The notes beneath the pieces were generated by a model. It did no database searches and was not told where the DNA came from. It saw only the letters and a program-made list of their open reading frames with translations. Below are positions 25,876 through 34,652 of a stretch of 64,000 nt of DNA, piece by piece; position 1 is the stretch's first letter; every line of letters begins with the position of its first letter. The DNA is from CBDANZ01 sp965197865. Lineage in GTDB: Bacteria > Acidobacteriota > Vicinamibacteria > Vicinamibacterales > CAVVIG01. Location of the stretch: positions 310,001 to 374,000 of the forward strand of contig CBDANZ010000002.1 of assembly GCA_965197865.1 (NCBI GenBank), read 5' to 3'. The position numbers and the translations under genes were made by a program.

Positions 25876-26676
25876 ATGAAGGCGCTGACGTGCGAGGCGG
25901 TCTGGCGACAGCTCGATGCCGATCACGACGAAGAGCTGTCGACGACGGATCAGATCGCTGTCAGCTCGCATCTCGAGTGGTGCGATCAGTGCGCTTCAAG
26001 GTTCGCCGAGCTCCGAACGCTTCGCAAGGTGCTGCGCGTGAGCATGGCCGGGCGCGCGGCCGTGTGGGGCGCAGAGGAGGTCAGCTTCCCGGCCGCGGTG
26101 ATCAGTCGGATGAAGGCTGAAGAGGCAGGGTCCTTCGGGGTCTGGATGCGCGGGATTTTCGAGGACAGGCACTTCGTGTACGCGGGCCTGAGTACCGTAG
26201 CCGCAGCGCTGGTGTCGGTCGCCGTGATGCTGGGCATGGTGCGGTTCGCGACCAACGAGCGCCGCGATTCGATGGCGGCGATGGTGAAGGCGCTTGGGTC
26301 GCCCGGCTCGAACCAGAACCCTGTTAGCCTGAACCCGCGGATGCGGATGCCCCGTCCGCTCGACGATGGGTTCTCCAGTGTGCCTGCGTTCGAGGACGGC
26401 GATACGGTGTTCATGCTCTCGGGTGTCGTCACCCGAGAAGGGCGCGTTGAATGCCCGACGCTGCTGAATTCGAACGGTGGGCAGTGGGTGGCGGCCGGCG
26501 GCTCAGAAGCGGATCTGCTCGGCGTAGTGTCACGCATACGATTCGAACCCGCGAGCATGGCCGGTCTGCCAGTTGCGATGCATATGGTGTGGATCGTCGC
26601 ACATACGACCGTGCGCGCGACGAAGGACCCGATCGATCTGTCCGCGATGCCGGCGGGAAAGAAGCGGAGCGCGTAG
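25876..26676 (+). CDS. Zinc-finger anti-sigma factor with periplasmic TonB-like C-terminal domain
   Basis: Residues 32-39 form the HxxxCxxC zinc-binding anti-sigma motif ('HLEWCDQC'). One membrane segment lies near residues 100-120 ('LSTVAAALVSVAVMLGMV'). The periplasmic part ends in a segment resembling the TonB/energy-transducer C-terminal fold ('VFMLSGVVTREGRVECPTLL', 'RFEPASMAGLPVAMHMVW'). It probably sequesters the sigma factor encoded just upstream until an envelope signal arrives. I chose the start at 25876 because it follows the sigma stop closely. Confidence 0.8.
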   Translation: MKALTCEAVWRQLDADHDEELSTTDQIAVSSHLEWCDQCASRFAELRTLRKVLRVSMAGRAAVWGAEEVSFPAAVISRMKAEEAGSFGVWMRGIFEDRHFVYAGLSTVAAALVSVAVMLGMVRFATNERRDSMAAMVKALGSPGSNQNPVSLNPRMRMPRPLDDGFSSVPAFEDGDTVFMLSGVVTREGRVECPTLLNSNGGQWVAAGGSEADLLGVVSRIRFEPASMAGLPVAMHMVWIVAHTTVRATKDPIDLSAMPAGKKRSA

Positions 26677-26705
26677 GATCAGCTCGCGGCCTTGAAGGGA
26701 CCGCC

Positions 26706-28943
26706 CTACCTTTCCACCTGCTTCGTCGTCACGTTGTTCATCGAATCCGTCGCGCGAAGGCTCAGCCCTCTGGGGCCGAGCGGCCGGTCGAGCGTCAGCT
26801 CGTAGTGCTCGGTTCGCGAATCGGCTATCCCGTCGCTTGGAAATACGGCGTGCCATTGTTGCCCATCCTCGGAGCGCTCCACACGCCGAATGGGTGAGTG
26901 GTCGTCGTTCACTTCGAAACTCACCGTTGTCCTGGCGCCTTCGGCGCGCACGCCGGAGATGACGACGTCGGGCGGCGTGTTGTCGATTTCGAATGCGACG
27001 CTGTCCATCTCTCCCGTGAGCGCCACGCTAGCCGCATTCGACGGCGCGTCGGACGCGACGATTTTGACGAAGTACGTGCCGTTGGGCGCCGCCGTTGTAT
27101 CCCAGACCAGAATGGAGTCCAGCAGATTGCTTCGCAGCACTTTCCAAGTTGTCTCGCCCTCACGTCGATATCGGACTTCGTAGGACAGTTCGTCGTCGTT
27201 GCCATCGCGGGCTCTCCAGATCAAGGTCTGGAGGCCCTTCTGATATGTCCGTCGGCCGAGCGCGCGCGATCCTCCACCCTGCTGCGCGGTCATGGCGGCG
27301 TTCGTCAATTTGCGAGCCGGCGTCGTTTGGTTCTCGAAGCCGGCCAGATCGGGATCGCCTGTTCTGAACGGCTTTTGGAAGACGATGCCCGGCGGGTGGA
27401 CCGTAATCGATCGAACCTTCGGCCGCAGATTGCGCTGGAGGTACGCTGCGGTAACGGAGGTCAGCACGGGCGTTCGGTTCTTGCCGCTCAGCACGGCGCG
27501 CCACTGAAGGAACCGCGCGTTCGGGCTGCCCATCGGTGAGCCTTCGGCGTTCGTGTACGCCGGGGACCAAGGGCTCCACGTCTCGTCTGGCGTTTGGGTG
27601 TTGCCGGCCCGAGTGAAAATCTCGACGCGGGTACCTTCCGGAATCGAGCCGCGCCACCTGATCGTTCCCCAGGTGGAGACCATCTGTGCATCGAGCGGCT
27701 CGGACTCATAGCTGCCGCGTTCGGCCTGATCGGAGGCCAGACGGAACAGCTTGCCGGGATTAGCGGTGGCGTAGTACAGCTGCCCACGGGAATCCGTGTG
27801 GAAGGCGGTAACCTGCTGCGCGCCGGCGCGCGCGAGCAGCGTCGGCTGGAGCGGGCTGCCTTCGAGCCTGTAGATCTTGCCCTGGTTGCCGGTGCCGATG
27901 ATCAAGCGGCGCTCGGTATCGAACGTCAGGTCGTACGGCGAATCGTCGCGCGATTCCCACAACTGGTCCCAGAGCCCATCCGGGGTGATTCGGTAGATGG
28001 CGCCTCTGGCTGCACGCCGATCCTCGCGCGGTTGGGGCGGCGTGCTGCTGATTCCGATCGAGGCCTCCGGAATCGAAATCGAGGTGATTTCAGCGGAGAC
28101 CGACGGCACGGGCGGCGCTGTGTCGGCTGGCGTGCGGTCGGGTCCGGGCTCGCCGCCGGTCGGTGCGGGTGCGCCGGGAGGACCGCTCATCGCGGCGACG
28201 TAGAGCGTGCCTTTGTCGTCGAAACGCAGCGAGCGAATCTCCTGAAATGGTGAATCGAGGAGCACGAAGCCCTTGCCGGCGGCGTCCACGCGCAGCACAC
28301 GCCCAGGCGACTCGGTGCCGACAAGGAGGTTGCCTGCCTGGTCCAAGGCCAGCGACGTCGCGTGAGTGGCCTTGGCCTGATAAAAGCGGGCGCCGATGCC
28401 GTCGGGCGTGATCCGGTAGATCACACCCTTGTCGCCGGTGGCCGCGTAGAGGTTGCCTCGTGAATCCGTGACGAGCGCCCAGATGTACTTCTCACCGGGC
28501 TCGAAAAACGTGGCTGCGGTTCCGTTCCTGTCGACCTTGTAGATTTTCCCGTCCGGCGAGCTCCCGACGTACAGACCACCGTCAGGGGCCTGCGCAATGG
28601 TATGCACCTCGATCTCGGGGCTTTCAAAAAACAACGCACCCTTGCCGTGCGCGTCGACTCGAAAAACGCGGCCTTCGTTGCCGGTCGAGATGAATAGGGA
28701 GCCGTCGGAGCCCGACACGACCGACCACACAGACGGCGAGGCCGTTTGATAGACCAACGCCGAGGCCGGACCTAGCATGAGCTGCCCGCGGTTGTCGATC
28801 GAAAGGTTCTCGACATCGCCTCGGAGAAAATCCGCCTGCGTGGCGGCCAGAAAGAATCTTGGCGACGAAGCCTGGGTCGACACGACAACCGCGAGAAGGA
28901 ACACGAGGAGGAAAAATCCTCCAGGGCGTTGGGCTCTGGCCAT
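26706..28943 (-). CDS. Secreted beta-propeller protein with Ig-like C-terminal region
   Basis: After a signal peptide ('FFLLVFLLAVVVSTQA') come repeats of about 45 residues carrying 'DGSLFISTGNEGRVFRVD', 'DGGLYVGSSPDGKIYKVD' and 'RGNLYAATGDKGVIYRIT'. These are typical of NHL/SMP-30-like beta-propellers. The C-terminal third has Ig/fibronectin-like beta segments ('LIWRARDGNDDELSYEVRYR', 'PPDVVISGVRAEGARTTVSF'). Length is about 745 residues. The start at 28943 ('MARAQRPGGF') is just before the signal peptide. It follows the S55 peptidase by 20 bp and is probably co-transcribed with it. Substrate or ligand unknown. Confidence 0.75.
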   Translation of the reverse strand: MARAQRPGGFFLLVFLLAVVVSTQASSPRFFLAATQADFLRGDVENLSIDNRGQLMLGPASALVYQTASPSVWSVVSGSDGSLFISTGNEGRVFRVDAHGKGALFFESPEIEVHTIAQAPDGGLYVGSSPDGKIYKVDRNGTAATFFEPGEKYIWALVTDSRGNLYAATGDKGVIYRITPDGIGARFYQAKATHATSLALDQAGNLLVGTESPGRVLRVDAAGKGFVLLDSPFQEIRSLRFDDKGTLYVAAMSGPPGAPAPTGGEPGPDRTPADTAPPVPSVSAEITSISIPEASIGISSTPPQPREDRRAARGAIYRITPDGLWDQLWESRDDSPYDLTFDTERRLIIGTGNQGKIYRLEGSPLQPTLLARAGAQQVTAFHTDSRGQLYYATANPGKLFRLASDQAERGSYESEPLDAQMVSTWGTIRWRGSIPEGTRVEIFTRAGNTQTPDETWSPWSPAYTNAEGSPMGSPNARFLQWRAVLSGKNRTPVLTSVTAAYLQRNLRPKVRSITVHPPGIVFQKPFRTGDPDLAGFENQTTPARKLTNAAMTAQQGGGSRALGRRTYQKGLQTLIWRARDGNDDELSYEVRYRREGETTWKVLRSNLLDSILVWDTTAAPNGTYFVKIVASDAPSNAASVALTGEMDSVAFEIDNTPPDVVISGVRAEGARTTVSFEVNDDHSPIRRVERSEDGQQWHAVFPSDGIADSRTEHYELTLDRPLGPRGLSLRATDSMNNVTTKQVER

Positions 28944-28963
28944 TCTGGGAAACCGAAGGCGCG

Positions 28964-30832
28964 TCAGTTCGGCGAGATGGTAATGGGCAGCGTCCGCACT
29001 CCGGTTATGGCGTGCGGCGTCACAATTTCCCACTCACCGAGCGTCGCACTGTGAAGCGGGCTAAAGCTGCCGCCGCCTTTTCCGGGCTCGAGCACAGCCA
29101 GCACCGAAGGCGGCAGCGACGACAAGAGTTCGCCGTTGACGACGGCGCCGGCGTCGCTGCCAAGCAGCCTCACGTACAACGTGTTGTTCTTCCGGGCTTT
29201 GTTCAGCGTTCGCACAAGCTGTGGGACGCTGCGCGGGCGCGGCAGGTGCGCTTCGCGCTGTTCAGCCCGTGCCAGATGCTGAGCGTCGGAGACGATCACC
29301 GACAGGCGGCCGGTCGCGTTCGCCGGAATCTCGATCGGCACCGAACGCAGCACGTCCTGGCCGCGATACGTGTGCAGGAGAATCTTCAAGGGAACCGTGC
29401 GGCCCGGGCGTGGCCGCACATCGTCAATCCAGATGCGCTCGAGCGTGGCCGTTCGCGGCTCTTCCGATGATTTTATCGTCAGATCGAGCCGCTCGATTTC
29501 CACTGCCTCGTCGTCGTTGGTGACGAGCGCCGTGATGGGCATGATGATGGACGCCGCAGCGTCCATGGCGGGAGAGTCGCCCCCCGAGAACAGGTTCTCG
29601 AACGTGATGGAGCCGTATTTGTTGAGAACCGCCTGTCCTGAAACGGAGAAGGTCGCCGCCCCGGACCGCCGCTCGTACGAAATGAGGGTATTCAGCAGCG
29701 CCGAATAGCTCATCAACGGCGTGAGTAGTTGATCCTTCACCACGCGGAAGTGGAAGGTGCGGTTCGAGCCGCGATCCGCTTCGAGCGTCAGCGTGACCGG
29801 GATCAGGTCAGGACCGGGGCCGAGCCTTCCCGCAATGGTCGTCGAGCGATCCTGCAGCATCGTGCCGATCACCTCGCCTGTCGTCGACAGTTTCATCGAC
29901 GAGAAGAGGCTTGGAAGAACTGTGTACACATACGCCCGCGTCATCGGGAATTGAGTCGGGCCTAGGTTGTACACCGCGTGGCCGAACGCATAGACGCGAT
30001 CGCCTTCGAGGTGCGTGACGGTACCGGTGCCACCAAGCAGCAGGTCGCCGTCGACGAACGTGACGCCAATGGCATCACCCGGCTTGAGGGGCCCTTCGAA
30101 TGGCATCTCGCCAGGCCGCGCTTCAGAAGAGCCGCCACTAGTCGGGACAAACCCCTGATCCTGAAACGCCAGTCCCAGCATATGGGCGAGATCGGGTTCG
30201 AACCCGGCCATCACGAGCGGTGTCGCAATCGGGCGCAGCATCGTACCAAGCTCACGGGAGCCAAGTCCGGCAACGCCGCTCACGCCGATCAGTCGCGCAT
30301 CTTCCGGCCGCTCGGCGAACGGGCGGTTCCAGTTGAGCGCCTTGCGGAACGCCGCCACCAGGTTCTCGCGCGTGAGAGGGAAGTCGAGGTGAATGCGCGC
30401 GGCTGCGGGACGCGGGGTGTCGAAGGCCGCGGCCGCAGTCATTTCGTCGATGGGGGTAATTCCCGCGATCGGTTCCTTGGAAAAGGCGCCGAGTGCGTAG
30501 GAGATCGCGCCGACGAGACGAGCGTCGACGTACACGGGGCTGCCGCTCATGCCGGCAATGACGCCCGTTTCGGCCAGCCGCCCTCCGTCGAGCCGCGCTA
30601 GAATCAGGTGCCGCTGGGGACCGATGACGTTCTCGATGACACCGAGGATATTCACCCGGAACTCCTCGACACGCGTGCCGGCAAACACTGTCCGGCCGAT
30701 TCCGACCATGCCGGGCCGGACCTCGGACACCGGCATTTGGGAGGTCACCTGAGACGTGGCCGTGCGGAGACCGTAGCCGACGAGCGTGACAAGGCTCAGG
30801 ACGAGTGTAAGAGCGACCCTGCGGAAAGACAT
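28964..30832 (-). CDS. SpoIVB-type (S55 family) serine peptidase, exported
   Basis: A signal sequence (residues 1-27) is followed by the S55 domain. 'VRPGMVGIGRTVFAGTRVEE' is the diagnostic start, and the nucleophile is in 'VIAGMSGSPVYVDARLVGA' (Ser96). A long C-terminal region (residues about 350-622) is beta-rich and unassigned. In Bacillus, SpoIVB is a signalling protease that triggers sigma-K activation. In non-sporulating Acidobacteria such proteins are exported with unknown targets. It is upstream of the beta-propeller gene and divergent from the trp promoter. Confidence 0.85.
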   Translation of the reverse strand: MSFRRVALTLVLSLVTLVGYGLRTATSQVTSQMPVSEVRPGMVGIGRTVFAGTRVEEFRVNILGVIENVIGPQRHLILARLDGGRLAETGVIAGMSGSPVYVDARLVGAISYALGAFSKEPIAGITPIDEMTAAAAFDTPRPAAARIHLDFPLTRENLVAAFRKALNWNRPFAERPEDARLIGVSGVAGLGSRELGTMLRPIATPLVMAGFEPDLAHMLGLAFQDQGFVPTSGGSSEARPGEMPFEGPLKPGDAIGVTFVDGDLLLGGTGTVTHLEGDRVYAFGHAVYNLGPTQFPMTRAYVYTVLPSLFSSMKLSTTGEVIGTMLQDRSTTIAGRLGPGPDLIPVTLTLEADRGSNRTFHFRVVKDQLLTPLMSYSALLNTLISYERRSGAATFSVSGQAVLNKYGSITFENLFSGGDSPAMDAAASIIMPITALVTNDDEAVEIERLDLTIKSSEEPRTATLERIWIDDVRPRPGRTVPLKILLHTYRGQDVLRSVPIEIPANATGRLSVIVSDAQHLARAEQREAHLPRPRSVPQLVRTLNKARKNNTLYVRLLGSDAGAVVNGELLSSLPPSVLAVLEPGKGGGSFSPLHSATLGEWEIVTPHAITGVRTLPITISPN

Positions 30833-30892
30833 GGGCTCACGTCCCTTATAAAGGAGAAGTGCTTACGGGTCAAGGAGAAATGGGGAACGGAT

Positions 30893-30920
30893 TTGACACT
30901 AAGTAGACCCGTTTGATATC
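30893..30920 (+). promoter_or_regulatory. Probable promoter of the aromatic supraoperon
   Basis: A consensus -35 box TTGACA (30893-30898) is followed after 15-16 bp by TGATATC as a weak -10 candidate. Transcription would start near 30927, about 35 nt before the leader peptide ATG. The -35 is strong and the -10 is poor, so the exact start is inferred. Confidence 0.5.
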
Positions 30921-30961
30921 GTGCGATCCTTAGAGGGTTGGTCGAGTGTCCTCATTTCAGT

Positions 30962-31075
30962 ATGACTTTCAGTATGATGCTTCGTCGCTTTACCTGCACG
31001 GCTGCGCGGGCGAACGTGTGCCCGTCGGCGTGGTGGTATTGGCCCACTTCTGAAGAGGCACCCGCTTTGGCCTGA
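30962..31075 (+). CDS. trp leader peptide with Trp-Trp-Tyr-Trp control codons
   Basis: A 37-codon frame upstream of aroDE ends '...CPSAWWYWPTSEEAPALA', with Trp codons at 31031, 31034 and 31040 and a Tyr codon at 31037. In a window where Trp is rare, three clustered Trp codons just before a terminator-like hairpin and a tryptophan operon are diagnostic of ribosome-mediated attenuation. The ATG at 30962 lacks a strong Shine-Dalgarno; ATGs at 30974 and 30977 are alternatives in the same frame. Stalling at the Trp codons when charged tRNA-Trp is scarce would favour the downstream antiterminator. Confidence 0.8.
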   Translation: MTFSMMLRRFTCTAARANVCPSAWWYWPTSEEAPALA

Positions 31076-31109
31076 ACTGCCACGCGCGCGATAGTCCGAG
31101 CCTCTTCAG
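31050..31109 (+). promoter_or_regulatory. Antiterminator pairing in the trp leader
   Basis: CTGAAGAGGC at 31050-31059 is perfectly complementary (10 bp) to GCCTCTTCAG at 31100-31109. The second strand is also the left half of the terminator stem, so the two structures exclude each other. The first strand begins 8 nt after the last Trp codon, where a stalled ribosome would leave it free. Confidence 0.75.
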
Positions 31110-31136
31110 CCGAACGGTTGAAGGGGCTTTTTTTTT
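31099..31136 (+). terminator. Attenuator: intrinsic terminator of the trp leader
   Basis: A 13-bp stem (31099-31111 with 31116-31128, two G-U pairs) has a 4-nt loop and is followed by a run of nine T (31128-31136). It ends 8 bp before the aroDE start codon. GAGG just after the T run serves as the aroDE ribosome binding site. An intrinsic terminator this close before a first gene is expected only if it is conditional. Confidence 0.85.
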
Positions 31137-31144
31137 GAGGATCG

Positions 31145-32620
31145 ATGACGAGGCCGCTGCTCTGCGTGACCGTGTCCGCGCCGACGTTGGCGGAACTGCG
31201 GCGTCGGCGCGACAGCGTGTCGGACGCCGATCTTGTCGAGCTGCGACTCGATTCGGTCGCCGATCCGAACGTTGCCGGCGCTCTTGCCGGCCGCCGCCGA
31301 CCAGTCGTGGTCACGTGTCGGCCCGCGTGGGAAGGCGGAGGCTTCAGGGGTTCGGAGGAAGACCGGCTTCGGCTTCTGAGGGAAGCGCTGGTGCTTGGCG
31401 CCGAGTACGTCGATGTCGAGTGGCGCGCGGGCTTTACGGACCTCGTCGCAGAAACCATGGGGCGGCGAATCGTCCTGTCGACGCACGACTTCGATTCGGT
31501 GCCGGCGGACCTGGGTGATCGCGCCCGGGCGATGCGCGCCACAGGCGCTGAAATCGTCAAGCTTGCGGCGAAGGCGAGTCGTTTGAGCGACTGCCTGCCG
31601 CTCTTACAGCTCGGCGCCAGTGTGGGTCAGCAGGGCGGCATAGTCCTCGTCGCGATGGGCGATCCCGGCGTCGCTTCGCGTGTGCTGCCCACCCGGTTCG
31701 GTTCGGCTTGGAGCTATTCGGGATCGATCGACGGTGTCGGTCAGTTGACGCCGTCGACGATGCTCGAGCGGTACAACTTCCGGTCGCTTGGCAACTCGAC
31801 CGACATCTACGGTCTCGTGGGATCTCCGATTGCCCACTCAGTGTCGCCCGACATGCACAACGCGGCATTCCGCGCCTCGCGGCTCGACGCGGTCTATCTG
31901 CCGCTTCCAGCCGCAGATCCGGACGACTTCGTCAGTTTTGCGCGCGCGATTGGTCTCAAAGGCGCAAGCGTGACGATTCCATTCAAAGTCTCATTATTTG
32001 ATCGCGTCGACGAGGTGTACCCGGTCGCGCGCCGCATCGGCGCTATCAACACAATTCGGATGGCCGATGGCCGTTGGATCGGGAGCAACACGGACGCGGC
32101 GGCGTTCCTTCTGCCGCTTCAGGAGCGCGGCGTCTCGCTGCAGGGCGCGCGGGCGGCGATAATCGGAGGTGGCGGCGCAGCGCGCGCCGTGGCGATTGCA
32201 CTGGCGCCAAGCGGCGCCGCCGTCACGATTCACGCCCGTAACCGCAGGCGCGCCCAGGAAGCCGCGCTCGGCGTTGGAGCGGAGGCTGGCGCGTGGCCGC
32301 CTCCGCCGGGAAGTTGGGATGTGCTTATCAATTGCACGCCGCTCGGCTCGCGGCATCGGGCGGAGGAGACGTCGGTGCCGGCCGAGGCGTTGACTGGCCG
32401 CCTGGTGTACGACCTCGTCTACAACCCAGTGACGACACGCCTGCTGCGCGAGGCGGCGGCTGCCGGATGCTCGACCATTGGCGGCCTCGACATGCTCGTG
32501 GCCCAAGCGCAGGAGCAGTTCTACTGGTGGACCGGGACGCGATCGTCGCGAGGTGTCATGCGGGCGGCCGCCGAGAGACGGTTAGCCGAGTTCATGACTG
32601 ATGAAAATCACATCGTTTGA
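31145..32620 (+). CDS. aroDE: Fused 3-dehydroquinate dehydratase (type I) / shikimate dehydrogenase
   Basis: Residues 1 to about 215 are a type I dehydroquinase with the Schiff-base Lys near 139 ('GAEIVKLAAKAS') and the His in 'VLSTHDFDSV'. Residues about 220-491 are shikimate dehydrogenase with 'GLVGSPIAHSVSPDMHNAAF', the catalytic Lys in 'VTIPFKVSLF', 'SNTDAAAFLLPL' and the NADP loop 'IIGGGGAARAVAIAL'. The fusion performs two successive shikimate steps, as in plants and Chlamydia. It is the first gene after the attenuator and overlaps trpE by 20 bp. The ATG at 31145 has GAGG 5 bp upstream. Confidence 0.93.
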   Translation: MTRPLLCVTVSAPTLAELRRRRDSVSDADLVELRLDSVADPNVAGALAGRRRPVVVTCRPAWEGGGFRGSEEDRLRLLREALVLGAEYVDVEWRAGFTDLVAETMGRRIVLSTHDFDSVPADLGDRARAMRATGAEIVKLAAKASRLSDCLPLLQLGASVGQQGGIVLVAMGDPGVASRVLPTRFGSAWSYSGSIDGVGQLTPSTMLERYNFRSLGNSTDIYGLVGSPIAHSVSPDMHNAAFRASRLDAVYLPLPAADPDDFVSFARAIGLKGASVTIPFKVSLFDRVDEVYPVARRIGAINTIRMADGRWIGSNTDAAAFLLPLQERGVSLQGARAAIIGGGGAARAVAIALAPSGAAVTIHARNRRRAQEAALGVGAEAGAWPPPPGSWDVLINCTPLGSRHRAEETSVPAEALTGRLVYDLVYNPVTTRLLREAAAAGCSTIGGLDMLVAQAQEQFYWWTGTRSSRGVMRAAAERRLAEFMTDENHIV

Positions 32621-34088
32621 GGAATTCAAGGAGCTCGCCCGGCGCGGAACGTTCGTGCCGGTGTGCAAGGAGATCGTCGCCGATCTGCTGACGCCGGTCT
32701 CGGCGTTCCTGAAGATCGCCGAGGACGCCGATTACGCCTTTCTGCTCGAAAGCGTCGAGGGCGGCGAGCACGTCGGCCGGTATTCGTTCCTCGGCAAGGA
32801 TCCGTTTCTGATCCTTCGCGCGAAGGAGCGTCGCACGACGCTCGAGCGGCGCGGTTCGCTCGCGGAAAGCGATCGGCCGTTCATTGAGACGCTTCGCGGG
32901 ATCATGGCCGACTTCCGCTCGCCGTTCGTACCCGACCTACCCAGGTTCACGGGCGGAGCCGTCGGGTATCTGGGGTACTGGGCCGCGTCGTGGTTCGAGC
33001 CGGTGCTCGGGAATCTCGGCGACGGTGCCGATGGAGCCGACCAGGCGGGGTTCATGCTCTTTGACACGGTCCTCGCGTTCGATCACGTTCAGCACCGCAT
33101 TCTCATCATCGCGAACGCGCGCATCACAGGAGACGACGACATCGAGTCGTTATATCAGCTTGCGTGCGCGAAGATTCAGTTTTTCGAGCGCGAGCTCGAG
33201 CGCAGTCTGTCTGTCGCGGCGCGCCCTGAAGCACTGTGCCCGCTCGAGGTGCGGTCGAATCATACGCGCGAGCGGTTCGAGGAGCAGGTCCGCAAGGGCC
33301 AGGCGTACATTGCGGCGGGTGACATCTATCAGGTGGTGTTGTCACAACGCTTCGAGGCCGAGCTCGCCGTCGATCCCTTCGTCGTGTATCGAGCGCTGCG
33401 GTACGTGAACCCATCGCCGTACATGTACTTCATCCGCATGGGCGGCCTGTCGGTGGTCGGGTCATCGCCCGAAATGCTGGTTCGGGTCGAAGGCACCCGC
33501 GTCGAGACGCATCCGATCGCCGGCACCCGGCCGCGCGGCCGCACAGCTGAGGAAGACATACGGCTTGGCGAGGAGCTGAAGCGGAACGAGAAGGAGCGGG
33601 CCGAGCACGTGATGCTGGTGGACCTCGGGCGCAACGACGTCGGGCGAGTCTGTCAGTACGGCTCGGTCCGCGTACCGCAATTCATGGGCCTCGAGCGTTT
33701 CTCCCACGTGATGCATCTGACGTCGATTGTCGAAGGCAAGCTCGCAGAAGATCGCGATCGGCTTGACGCGCTCGCCTCGTGCTTTCCGGCCGGTACTGTG
33801 TCGGGCGCGCCCAAGGTTCGAGCGATGCAGATCATCAAGGAGCTCGAGCCGGATGGACGTGGGCTGTATGCGGGAGCGGTCGGGTACCTGGACTGTGCCG
33901 GAAATCTGGACTTCTGCATCGCGATCCGAACGGTGATCATCACGGGCGGCAAGGCGTACGTGCAGGCCGGTGCCGGAATCGTGATGGATTCCAATCCGAC
34001 GGCCGAGTACGAAGAGACGCGAGACAAAGCGCGAGCGCTCGTTCGCGCGCTGGAGCTCGCGCAGCAGGGACTATGGTTTTCGTCTTAG
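32601..34088 (+). CDS. trpE: Anthranilate synthase component I
   Basis: TrpE makes anthranilate from chorismate with ammonia supplied by TrpG. The Trp-feedback motif region 'FLLESVEGGEHVGRYSFLG' is present, so allosteric inhibition by Trp is likely. The catalytic region has 'SSPEMLVRVEG', 'HPIAGTRPRG', 'AEHVMLVDLGRNDVGRV', 'FPAGTVSGAPKVRAM' and 'QAGAGIVMDSNPTAEYEE'. 495 residues is normal. It overlaps aroDE upstream (20 bp) and trpG downstream (16 bp). Confidence 0.96.
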   Translation: MKITSFEEFKELARRGTFVPVCKEIVADLLTPVSAFLKIAEDADYAFLLESVEGGEHVGRYSFLGKDPFLILRAKERRTTLERRGSLAESDRPFIETLRGIMADFRSPFVPDLPRFTGGAVGYLGYWAASWFEPVLGNLGDGADGADQAGFMLFDTVLAFDHVQHRILIIANARITGDDDIESLYQLACAKIQFFERELERSLSVAARPEALCPLEVRSNHTRERFEEQVRKGQAYIAAGDIYQVVLSQRFEAELAVDPFVVYRALRYVNPSPYMYFIRMGGLSVVGSSPEMLVRVEGTRVETHPIAGTRPRGRTAEEDIRLGEELKRNEKERAEHVMLVDLGRNDVGRVCQYGSVRVPQFMGLERFSHVMHLTSIVEGKLAEDRDRLDALASCFPAGTVSGAPKVRAMQIIKELEPDGRGLYAGAVGYLDCAGNLDFCIAIRTVIITGGKAYVQAGAGIVMDSNPTAEYEETRDKARALVRALELAQQGLWFSS

Positions 34089-34648
34089 ACAACTACGACT
34101 CGTTCACTTACAACCTCGTGCAGTATCTGGGCGAGCTCGGCGCCGAGGTATCGGTCAGACGGAACGACGAGGTGACGCCCGACGACATCGCTGCAGCCCG
34201 CCCCGAGTGCATCGTGATCTCACCGGGCCCCGGACGGCCCGAAGACGCAGGCGTGACGATGGAGCTCATCCGGAAGCTCGGGCAGCAAACGCCGATCCTC
34301 GGGGTATGCCTGGGTCACCAGGCTATCGGCGCGGTGTTCTGCGGATCGGTCGTGCGCGCCGGGGTGCCGATGCACGGCAAGACGTCCACGATCGAGCACA
34401 ACGGCCGCGGAGTGTTCAGCGGCCTCATCGAGCCGTTCGTCGCCTCCCGGTATCATTCGCTCGTCGTGTCTGACGAGGGTTTGCCGCACGAGCTGGAGGT
34501 GACGGCGCGCACCAGGGAAGATCGCATCATCATGGGGTTGCGTCACCGGACATGGCCGGTTCACGGCGTGCAGTTCCATCCCGAGTCGATCCTGACGGGA
34601 GAAGGGCGTCACATTCTGAGGAATTTTCTCGAGCATCGATTGGATTAA
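34073..34648 (+). CDS. trpG: Anthranilate synthase component II (glutamine amidotransferase)
   Basis: This class I amidotransferase delivers ammonia from Gln to TrpE. It begins 'MVFVLDNYDSFTYNLVQYLG', and its nucleophile elbow 'GVCLGHQAIG' contains the catalytic Cys. The His-Glu dyad is in 'VHGVQFHPESILT'. I place the start at the ATG at 34073, inside the trpE end, since upstream sequence in this frame is only trpE shadow. It is 191 residues. Confidence 0.95.
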   Translation: MVFVLDNYDSFTYNLVQYLGELGAEVSVRRNDEVTPDDIAAARPECIVISPGPGRPEDAGVTMELIRKLGQQTPILGVCLGHQAIGAVFCGSVVRAGVPMHGKTSTIEHNGRGVFSGLIEPFVASRYHSLVVSDEGLPHELEVTARTREDRIIMGLRHRTWPVHGVQFHPESILTGEGRHILRNFLEHRLD

Positions 34649-34652
34649 GAGC

